From the NCBI GenBank assembly GCA_934278965.1, contig CAKQWL010000212.1, positions 1-15,934 of the forward strand: a stretch of 15,934 nt of DNA. Direction: 5' to 3'. Below are positions 7,018 through 12,452 of this stretch, piece after piece. How positions within the stretch are numbered: the stretch's first letter is position 1; the number at the start of each line of letters is the position of its first letter. The DNA comes from an uncultured Clostridia bacterium (GTDB lineage: Bacteria; Bacillota; Clostridia; Peptostreptococcales; Anaerovoracaceae). Position numbers and translations under genes: made by a program. The notes under the pieces were generated by a model. That model was given only the letters and a program-made list of their open reading frames with translations, made no database searches and was not told the DNA's origin.

Positions 7018-7051
7018 GTCCGGAAGCAAGTCTTTGCATCCAGACTTTTTT
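7018..7051 (+). terminator. Weakened terminator after nhaC copy 2
   Basis: Bases 7018-7029 pair with 7034-7045 around GTCT, with two mismatches in the 12-bp stem, followed by six T. It is recognisably the decayed twin of the terminator after copy 1. The T tract ends 28 bases before the aldehyde dehydrogenase start, and no good separate promoter is visible in 6947-7017, so partial read-through may be how that gene is expressed. Confidence 0.7.
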
Positions 7052-7079
7052 GCTCAGAAGAAGAAGGAGGGAAACGGGA

Positions 7080-8486
7080 ATGAAAACTTACGAACTGTAT
7101 ATCGATGGCAAATGGATGAAGTCCGACGCGGATCGGCGGATCGAAGTGGAAAATCCGGCAACGCGGGAAGTGATCGGCGATGTGCCGCGCGGCAATGAGG
7201 CGGATGTCAATCGGGCCGTTGCGGCGGCAAAGGCGGCGGAGCTTTCCTGGGCGGAAAAAACGCCGAAGGAGCGCGCCGTGTATTTTCGCAAGCTGGCGGA
7301 TATTATAGAAAGACGCAAGGATGAATTTTCTGCTGTGATTTCACAGGAGCTCGGTATTCCGCTGAAGCATGCGTTTGATTATCATGTTGCCGGCGGGATC
7401 AGTGATGCGCGAAGTGCGGCGGATATCGCGGAGTCGTTCCCGTATGAAACGAAACTTCCGGGGGGAATTGTTCGGCGGGAGCCGTTTGGTGTTGTGGCCG
7501 GTATTACACCGTGGAATTACCCTCTGACCCAGGCGACCTGCAAGCTGTTTCCGGCGATGGCTGCGGGAAATACCGTCGTGCTGAAACCAAGCCAGAACAC
7601 GCCGCTCTGCTGCTGTCTCTTGGCAGAGACGATTGATGAGGCGGGCTTCCCAGCCGGCGTATTCAATCTGGTGACCGGCGTAGGCGGAGAGGTCGGAAAC
7701 GCTCTCGCAGCGCATCCGGATGTAGATGCACTTTCCTTTACCGGATCGACTTCGGGAGGAATTGAGGTCGGAAAACTGGCGCTCTCCACAGTGAAAAAGC
7801 TGACGCTGGAGCTTGGCGGAAAGTCGCCGCTGGTTGTTCTTCCGGGAGCGGATCTGGAGGCGGCGGCAACGGAAGTCTGCAGCTCGGCGTTTATGAATTC
7901 CGGGCAAACCTGCTGCGCGTATACAAGAATGTTGATTCCGGATTCGGAGAAGGAAAAAATCGAAGCGCTTCTGGTGCGCGAGGCCGCGAAGTATATTACA
8001 GGCGATCCGCTGGATGAGAGAAGCGAGGTCGGACCGCTCAGCTCGGAAAAGGCTTTCCACAAAGTCTGCGGATATATCCGGAAGGGAATCGAAGAAGGCG
8101 CGCGCATGATTGCAGGAGAAGTGCCGCAGGATTGCAGCGGCGGATACTATGTTCCGCCGGTGATTTTTGCGGATGTAGCAAATGACATGACGATTGCCAA
8201 AGAAGAAATCTTCGGACCGGTTCTCTGCGTGATCCCTTATCATACAGAAGCCGAGGCGCTGGAGATTGCGAACGATACACCGTACGGGCTGGCAGGTTCG
8301 GTCTTCGGGCCGCAGGAGGAAGCGCTGGCCTTTGCGAAGAAAATCAAGGCCGGCTTCATGAGTGTAAACGGCGGAGCCGGAGGAGAAGGAATGCCGTTTG
8401 GCGGCTACCGTCATTCCGGAATCGGAAGAGAAGGTGGCATCTTCGGATTCGAAGAGTTTTTGGAAATCAAGGCGCTGTGCCTGTAA
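7080..8486 (+). CDS. NAD(P)-dependent aldehyde dehydrogenase
   Basis: Oxidises an aldehyde to the carboxylic acid through a cysteine thioester. The 468-residue protein has all the hallmarks of the non-acylating family: PWNYP with oxyanion Asn146, the FTGSTSGG cofactor loop, general base Glu244 in LELGGK, and catalytic Cys278 in GQTCC. The Glu-Cys spacing of 34 equals that of well-studied members. The C-terminal EEIFGPVL and PYGLAGSV segments are also intact. The ATG at 7080 follows AGAAGGAGG; an upstream in-frame TTG at 7050 lies inside the terminator T tract and is less likely. Substrate is not readable from sequence. A semialdehyde or a fermentation-derived aldehyde fits the aminotransferase and CoA-transferase neighbours. 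The gene is followed closely by a GntR regulator and may share its transcript. Confidence 0.93.
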   Translation: MKTYELYIDGKWMKSDADRRIEVENPATREVIGDVPRGNEADVNRAVAAAKAAELSWAEKTPKERAVYFRKLADIIERRKDEFSAVISQELGIPLKHAFDYHVAGGISDARSAADIAESFPYETKLPGGIVRREPFGVVAGITPWNYPLTQATCKLFPAMAAGNTVVLKPSQNTPLCCCLLAETIDEAGFPAGVFNLVTGVGGEVGNALAAHPDVDALSFTGSTSGGIEVGKLALSTVKKLTLELGGKSPLVVLPGADLEAAATEVCSSAFMNSGQTCCAYTRMLIPDSEKEKIEALLVREAAKYITGDPLDERSEVGPLSSEKAFHKVCGYIRKGIEEGARMIAGEVPQDCSGGYYVPPVIFADVANDMTIAKEEIFGPVLCVIPYHTEAEALEIANDTPYGLAGSVFGPQEEALAFAKKIKAGFMSVNGGAGGEGMPFGGYRHSGIGREGGIFGFEEFLEIKALCL

Positions 8487-8512
8487 AGCGCGCGTGCGAT
8501 GCAGGTTCAGTC

Positions 8513-8536
8513 AAACGTGTCAAAAAACGTGTTAAA
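8513..8536 (+). promoter_or_regulatory. Tandem 12-bp direct repeat before the GntR gene
   Basis: AAACGTGTCAAA (8513-8524) is followed immediately by AAACGTGTTAAA (8525-8536), one mismatch in 12. It lies 23 bases before the regulator's start codon, a place typical of an autoregulatory operator. GntR proteins more often bind short palindromes, so the link is a guess. Confidence 0.4.
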
Positions 8537-8559
8537 TCAGAAATGATAGGAAGGAAACT

Positions 8560-9183
8560 ATGGCGATTATCAAATCACTCAGTGATCAGGTATATGAGTA
8601 CGTCCTCCATTTAATCAAAATCGGACAGATTGCTGTCGGCGATAAGATTGATGAGGCGGAACTGACAAAGCATCTTGGAATCAGCAGAACACCGATTCGC
8701 GAGGCACTGATTCAGCTGACCTCCGATAACTTGCTGGAAAATGTTCCGAGAAAAGGCTTTTTTGTCAAGACGATCGATGAGCAGGAAATGCAGGAATGCT
8801 TTGCGGTCATCGCGAAGCTGGATTCCTACGCGGTAGAGCTTGCGATTCCGAATATCGGAAAAGGAGAGCTTCAGCGTCTGTCTACGGCCGTGGACAAGAT
8901 GAGCCTCGCAATCAGTAGAATTGATGCCGATATGTATTATGACTGGGAGCATGAGTTTCATACGATTTATCGGGAAGCCTGCGGCAACAAGGTACTGGCG
9001 AATCTGATTAAAGATCTGACCAGGAAGGCGTTTCGCACCGAGGTCTATAAGCAGGGTGCGAAGAGCATGGTGGAATATTGGAAGTTTACGAACAATGACC
9101 ACTTGGAGATCCTGAATGCGATTGAAGCGAAAGATGTGAAACGAGCGCAGGAGTGTCTGGTGATTCACTGGACGGTGCGCTGA
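8560..9183 (+). CDS. GntR-family transcriptional regulator, FCD (FadR) subfamily
   Basis: A 207-residue ligand-sensing regulator. Residues 1-70 form the winged helix: SDQVYEYV at the first helix, then ISRTPIREAL (41-50) as recognition helix and RKGFFV as the wing. The rest is the all-helical FCD domain, which in relatives binds a metal through Asp/Glu and His and a small organic acid beside it. Candidate ligands are E130 or D128, H134 in the EHEFH motif, and His residues near 180 (NNDHLEIL) and 202 (IHW). Regulators of this type commonly respond to carboxylates such as lactate, gluconate or glycolate, and usually control adjacent genes. Here that would be the aldehyde dehydrogenase before it and the aminotransferase after it. 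An AGGAAGG site sits five bases before ATG. Confidence 0.93.
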   Translation: MAIIKSLSDQVYEYVLHLIKIGQIAVGDKIDEAELTKHLGISRTPIREALIQLTSDNLLENVPRKGFFVKTIDEQEMQECFAVIAKLDSYAVELAIPNIGKGELQRLSTAVDKMSLAISRIDADMYYDWEHEFHTIYREACGNKVLANLIKDLTRKAFRTEVYKQGAKSMVEYWKFTNNDHLEILNAIEAKDVKRAQECLVIHWTVR

Positions 9184-9212
9184 ATCGGGCAGAACGAACG
9201 GAGAACGAACGG

Positions 9213-9254
9213 TACGGGGCGGGTGCGCGGCATCCGCCCCGTACTGCTTATTTT
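9213..9254 (+). terminator. Terminator after the GntR gene
   Basis: A 14-bp stem with one G-U pair (9213-9226 with 9230-9243), GC-rich with a GCG loop, is followed by a T-rich but interrupted tail. It lies 29 bases past the stop codon. Confidence 0.85.
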
Positions 9255-9303
9255 GTTACCGTTTGCCGTCAAGATTTCTTTGAAGCGCTGCTGTGGTTTA
9301 TTC

Positions 9304-9321
9304 TATCTGAATTTTCAGATA
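9304..9321. promoter_or_regulatory. Operator-like dyad upstream of the aminotransferase promoter
   Basis: TATCTGAA and TTCAGATA form perfect 8-bp arms around TT, ending six bases before the -35 box. The right half also reads AATTTTCAGA (9310-9319), matching 11 of 15 positions of the CodY consensus AATTTTCWGAAAATT. Binding by the nearby GntR protein or by CodY are both possible. Confidence 0.45.
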
Positions 9322-9327
9322 TGCATC

Positions 9328-9356
9328 TTGCAAGAGCGGCTTCCGGATGATAGAAT
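9328..9356 (+). promoter_or_regulatory. Sigma-A promoter of the aminotransferase gene
   Basis: TTGCAA (9328-9333), a 17-nt spacer and TAGAAT (9351-9356). Start of transcription would be near 9363, about 40 nt before the ATG. Confidence 0.75.
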
Positions 9357-9402
9357 AGGAAAAAAAGAATCAGCAAGAGCTGGGCTTGAAAGGAGAACGA
9401 AC

Positions 9403-10587
9403 ATGAATATTCGATTTGCAGAAAGAGTAAAAAGTTTGAAATTCCCTAAAATTGAGGAGAACTACAAATATTGGACAGAAGACGCGATTTCTCTGGCGGA
9501 CGGGCAGCCGGACCCGCTCTATTTTCCGGTAGAAGCGCTGACAAAAGCGTTTTGTGAAGCGGTCAGCGAAAATCCGGCGGAAGCGCTTTCTTACGGAAAT
9601 ACCGATGGAAGACCGTCCTTCCGTAAGAAAATTTCCGATCGTGTCAATGAAAAGTTCGGCGCGCATACCAATGCCGACCAGGTCTGTCTCGTCGGTGGTT
9701 CGCAGCAGGGATTGGATTTTACGGCGCGCGTTTTGCTGAACGAAGGAGAAACAATCGCCTGCGAGCAGCCGACCTATTTCGGATGTTTTCAGGCAGTCGG
9801 CGCGTCTCAGCCGAAGTACAGGGCAATTCCGACCGATGCAGAGGGAATTTTGCCGGACGAACTGGACAAGGCGCTTGCGGAGGATCCGAGCATCCGCCTG
9901 ATTTATGTCATCCCGAATTTCCAGAACCCGACCGGAAGAACTTGGTCTCTCGCAAGAAGAAAGGCCTTTATGGAGGTTGTGAATAAGTATGAAATTCCGG
10001 TGCTGGAAGACGATGCTTACGGCGAACTCCGTTATGAGGGAGAGCACCTGCCGTCCTTAAAATCCATGGATACCAAGGGGCTTGTAATCTATTCCGGTTC
10101 TTTTTCAAAAATTATGTGTCCGGGGCTGCGGCTTGCGTATCTGATTGCAGAGGAACCGATTCGAAAAGAAATTGTGGGCATGAAGGGCAATTCGGATATG
10201 CATGTTCCGGTTTCCATCGAAATGATGATGGACCGTTATTTGGATGAAAACGATCTGGACGCGCATGTTGCCAATCTGGTCAAAGTGTACCGGGAGAAGC
10301 GGGATGTGATGGTCGAAGCGATTCGGGAGTTTTTCCCGAAGGACTGCACCTTCCGGGTTCCGGAGGGCGGATTGTTTGTGTGGGTTTCTTATCCGGAAAC
10401 GTATGATTCCCAAAAGTTTTTTGATGAAGCCGGAGCGCAGAAGGTCATCTTCGTACAGGGAGAACTTTTCTACGCGGATCACCCGGATACGCATACCATG
10501 CGGCTCAACTTCTCCTTTGCGCCGCCGGAAAAAATTCGGGAGGGAATCCGCCGTCTCGGCGTAGCTTTGGAAAGAGCGAAAAAATAA
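9403..10587 (+). CDS. PLP-dependent class I/II aminotransferase (2-aminoadipate/aromatic type)
   Basis: Transfers an amino group between an amino acid and a 2-oxo acid using pyridoxal phosphate. The 394-residue protein is fold-type I: the DGQPDPLYFP N-terminal substrate segment, GGSQQGLD phosphate-proximal turn, NPTG with Asn175, EDDAYGELRY with Asp203 and Tyr206 facing the cofactor, and SGSFSK with the Schiff-base Lys236. The C-terminal MRLNFSF holds the substrate-carboxylate Arg. The overall pattern fits the LysN/2-aminoadipate and MocR-like catalytic group, which handles aromatic, branched or aminoadipate substrates. The start is ATG at 9403 with AGGAG seven bases upstream; an upstream in-frame GTG-type extension would run through the preceding terminator and promoter and is rejected. 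It has its own promoter. Confidence 0.92.
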   Translation: MNIRFAERVKSLKFPKIEENYKYWTEDAISLADGQPDPLYFPVEALTKAFCEAVSENPAEALSYGNTDGRPSFRKKISDRVNEKFGAHTNADQVCLVGGSQQGLDFTARVLLNEGETIACEQPTYFGCFQAVGASQPKYRAIPTDAEGILPDELDKALAEDPSIRLIYVIPNFQNPTGRTWSLARRKAFMEVVNKYEIPVLEDDAYGELRYEGEHLPSLKSMDTKGLVIYSGSFSKIMCPGLRLAYLIAEEPIRKEIVGMKGNSDMHVPVSIEMMMDRYLDENDLDAHVANLVKVYREKRDVMVEAIREFFPKDCTFRVPEGGLFVWVSYPETYDSQKFFDEAGAQKVIFVQGELFYADHPDTHTMRLNFSFAPPEKIREGIRRLGVALERAKK

Positions 10588-10605
10588 AGAGCGAGAAAAG
10601 AGCGA
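10571..10605 (+). repeat. Three copies of AAAGAGCGA across the aminotransferase stop
   Basis: AAAGAGCGA occurs at 10571-10579 (last sense codons), 10586-10594 (overlapping the stop) and 10597-10605. This looks like slippage-type micro-duplication around the end of the gene. No function is evident, and no terminator is visible between here and the next promoter. Confidence 0.5.
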
Positions 10606-10639
10606 GAAATAAGGAAAGCGGCGGACTCCGAAAAACAGG

Positions 10640-10668
10640 TTGCGCGGAAGGATGCTTCGATATATAAT
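10640..10668 (+). promoter_or_regulatory. Sigma-A promoter of the CoA-transferase operon
   Basis: TTGCGC (10640-10645), a 17-nt spacer and TATAAT (10663-10668). The leader is about 38 nt, with AGGAGAGAG at 10698-10706 before the ATG. Confidence 0.8.
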
Positions 10669-10670
10669 GA

Positions 10671-10694
10671 AAACTATAGTTAAAAATTTAGTTT
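10671..10694. promoter_or_regulatory. AT-rich dyads at the CoA-transferase transcription start
   Basis: AACTATAGTT (10672-10681) is a perfect 10-bp palindrome, nested in an outer pair AAACTA (10671-10676) and TAGTTT (10689-10694). The position, at about +1, mirrors the AT palindromes of the two nhaC promoters, but the sequence differs. Confidence 0.4.
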
Positions 10695-10712
10695 GATAGG
10701 AGAGAGAGTTTT

Positions 10713-11387
10713 ATGAACAAGGTTGTTGACCTCAAAACAGCAATCGATCAGGTAAAAGACGGCGATGTGGTTATGATCGGCGGGTTTACCAACATCGGCT
10801 GTCCGGTAAATCTTTTGTACGAGCTGGCGGAAAGAAAAGAAGTAAAGCATCTGACAACGATCTCCGAGGATTTCGGATACGGTTCGCTCCCGTATCTTCA
10901 GGGTCCGGGAAAGCTTTTGGCGAACGGCCAGATTGATGAGATTATCGTATCCTTCTTCGGTCACGCGGAAGCAGGCGCTGCAGTGGACAGAGGCGAAGTA
11001 AAGCTGACGCTGGTGCCGCAGGGAACGCTGGCAGAGCGGATTCGTATCGCCGGCGCCGGAATCGGCGGCTTCTACACCCCGACGGGCGTAGGTACTGTTG
11101 TCGAGGAAGGAAAGGAAACGAAGATTATCGACGGAAAGAAGTATCTGCTGGAGATGCCGCTCCACGCAAATGTCGCGCTGGTAAAATGCCACACGGCAGA
11201 CCGTATGGGAAATGCAACATTCCGTTATACGGCTCAGAACTTCAACCCGCTCATGGCAACTGCTGCGGACATCGTTATCTTAGAGTGTGAAAATCTCGTA
11301 GAGCCGGGTGAAATCATTCCGGACAGAGTACAGCTCCCGGGTGTGTTCGTTGATTATGTAGTTCACTGTGAGGAGGTGCTGTTCTAA
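10713..11387 (+). CDS. Family I CoA-transferase, subunit A (AtoD/CtfA-like)
   Basis: The alpha subunit of a 3-oxoacid/acyl-CoA:carboxylate CoA-transferase, which swaps CoA between an acyl-CoA and a free acid. The 224 residues match the family length. Visible family features are the opening MNKVVDLKTAIDQVKDGD, the glycine loop GGF (23-25), VPQGTLAERIR (101-111), GGFYTPTGVGT (118-128) and NFNPLMATAA (176-185). The FTNIGCP stretch after GGF and the segment SEDFGYGSLPYLQGPGK differ from the acetoacetate enzymes as I recall them, so the acid specificity is probably different. It is translationally coupled to subunit B: its TAA stop shares its last A with the next ATG. Few CGG codons suggest good expression. 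Confidence 0.93.
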   Translation: MNKVVDLKTAIDQVKDGDVVMIGGFTNIGCPVNLLYELAERKEVKHLTTISEDFGYGSLPYLQGPGKLLANGQIDEIIVSFFGHAEAGAAVDRGEVKLTLVPQGTLAERIRIAGAGIGGFYTPTGVGTVVEEGKETKIIDGKKYLLEMPLHANVALVKCHTADRMGNATFRYTAQNFNPLMATAADIVILECENLVEPGEIIPDRVQLPGVFVDYVVHCEEVLF

Positions 11388-12127
11388 TGAATACGAGACA
11401 TACAATCGCAAAAAACATCGCACGTTTTTTTGAAGACGGTTCTTTTGTAAACCTCGGCGTCGGAATCCCGACGCTGTCGGCGAACTATGTACCGGAGGGC
11501 GTGAAGTTCCTGCTGCACGCGGAGGACGGATTTGCCGGAGAAGAAAAAACCATCCCGTATCCATGGGGAACCAGCTTCGATAGCCGTGAGGCGGTTGAAG
11601 CTGGAATGAGAAGTCTCGGCGACGATTCCGGCTGCGACTGGACGACGGGTCACAGAGACCTGTGCGATGCCAGCAACTCCTTGGTTGTTCTCGGACCGGG
11701 CGCATGCTGCTTCGACAGTTCCATTTCGTTTGCGATGGCAAGAGGCGGTCACCTCGACATGACAGTTCTCGGCGGACTTCAGGTGGATGAGAGCGGAAAT
11801 CTGGCGAACTGGATGGTTCCGGGCAAGCGCATCAACGGAATGGGCGGCGCGATGGATCTCGTGTCCGGCGCAAAGAAGGTCGTTGTTGCGATGGAGCACT
11901 GCTCTAAGGCCGGCGAGCCGAAGATTCTCAAGAAGTGCACATTCCCGCTCACAGCGCTCGGATGTGTCAGCGTCATCGTAACGGATCTCGCAATCATTGA
12001 ATTTAAGGACGGCAAGATGGTTGTAACAGCGATGAACCCGAATATCACAAAGGAAGAGCTTCAGGCGAAAACCGAGGCGACGCTTACCTTTGCGGATCAG
12101 ATCGATGTGATGGATATCGTCGAATAG
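11387..12127 (+). CDS. Family I CoA-transferase, subunit B (AtoA/CtfB-like) with altered active-site region
   Basis: The catalytic beta subunit. In this family a glutamate in an S-E-N-G motif forms the acyl- and CoA-thioester intermediates. Here the equivalent is LLHAEDG with Glu46, so the nucleophile is kept but Ser and Asn are replaced by Ala and Asp. From Glu46 to the GACCFDSS segment (105-112) there are about 59 residues, versus roughly 33 in the Clostridium acetobutylicum CtfB sequence as I recall it. The total is 246 residues rather than about 220. The extra part includes CDWTTGHRDLC (83-93). The remaining core is standard: GIPTL (26-30), ARGGHLDMTVLG, NWMVPGKRINGMGGAMDLV, and CTFPLTALG. 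A distinct substrate group is likely; the partner acid is unknown. Confidence 0.92.
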   Translation: MNTRHTIAKNIARFFEDGSFVNLGVGIPTLSANYVPEGVKFLLHAEDGFAGEEKTIPYPWGTSFDSREAVEAGMRSLGDDSGCDWTTGHRDLCDASNSLVVLGPGACCFDSSISFAMARGGHLDMTVLGGLQVDESGNLANWMVPGKRINGMGGAMDLVSGAKKVVVAMEHCSKAGEPKILKKCTFPLTALGCVSVIVTDLAIIEFKDGKMVVTAMNPNITKEELQAKTEATLTFADQIDVMDIVE

Positions 12128-12173
12128 GGGATGCCGATCATCAATCGGCTGCGTTATGGATTCTGCATGGAAG

Positions 12174-12205
12174 AAGGCAGGGACAGATTTGTCCCTGCTT
12201 TTTTT
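12174..12205 (+). terminator. Terminator of the CoA-transferase operon
   Basis: GCAGGGACA (12177-12185) pairs perfectly with TGTCCCTGC (12190-12198) around GATT, followed by seven T. It lies about 47 bases after the stop of subunit B. Confidence 0.93.
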
Positions 12206-12263
12206 ATGAAAAACAGGGACTGAACGGCGAAGGAATGCATATAGATAAACGGAGCGAAAACAA

Positions 12264-12308
12264 AATTTTCAAAAAAAAGTTGCAGAGGAAAAAGATTGAT
12301 GATAAAAT
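12264..12308 (+). promoter_or_regulatory. Promoter of MFS gene 1 with a CodY-like box
   Basis: TTGCAG (12280-12285), a 17-nt spacer and TAAAAT (12303-12308) form the promoter. Just before it, 12264-12278 reads AATTTTCAAAAAAAA, matching 12 of 15 positions of the CodY consensus AATTTTCWGAAAATT. The A-run could equally be an UP element that contacts the RNA polymerase alpha subunit. Confidence 0.6.
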
Positions 12309-12452
12309 GTCAATGTTGTCATATGAATTTCGTGTGAAGCGGTCTATCAATAATTCCTAAGCCGGTTTGTATTGATGGGAGCGCGGGCGCGGAAAACGCG
12401 TATGAATCGACATTATCTGCTATTTTATCTTATTTGTTTTAGGAGGCGTATT
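12309..12452 (+). other. Long 5' leader of MFS gene 1
   Basis: About 140 nt separate the predicted start of transcription from the ATG. The leader can fold: ATCAATA (12346-12352) pairs with TATTGAT (12370-12376), extended by weaker pairs, around a 17-nt loop, and CGCG-GAAAA-CGCG follows. No T-box, SAM or other riboswitch consensus was recognised. The 325-base gap from 12128 holds the CoA-transferase terminator, this promoter and this leader, and no gene. Confidence 0.4.

Larger units (their letters stand above)
3525..7051 (+). repeat. Tandem duplication of a whole nhaC transcription unit
   Basis: Unit 1 (about 3520-5241) and unit 2 (about 5345-7051) each hold a promoter, a promoter-proximal palindrome, an ACGGA-plus-T-rich leader, an AAGGAGG site, a 494-codon gene and a terminator ending in GAC plus six T. 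The proteins differ at about 33 positions by hand count (about 93% identical) with no gaps, while many third codon positions differ. This is therefore not a very recent event, or the proteins are under strong constraint. Confidence 0.9.

Noticed and set aside
7341..8414. 357-codon minus-strand frame opposite the aldehyde dehydrogenase
   Set aside because: Arg/Ser/His-rich shadow with no recognisable motifs; the plus-strand gene is certain.
9223..9402. In-frame 60-codon extension of the aminotransferase
   Set aside because: It would cover the GntR terminator and the TTGCAA-N17-TAGAAT promoter; the ATG at 9403 has a good ribosome binding site and gives the usual family length.
12372..12452. 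In-frame extension of MFS 1
   Set aside because: It has no ribosome binding site, adds a non-family N terminus, and an AGGAGG sits exactly before the ATG at 12453.
12309..12452. T-box or other known riboswitch in the MFS 1 leader
   Set aside because: No T-box antiterminator motif, no terminator in the leader and no recognised aptamer consensus.
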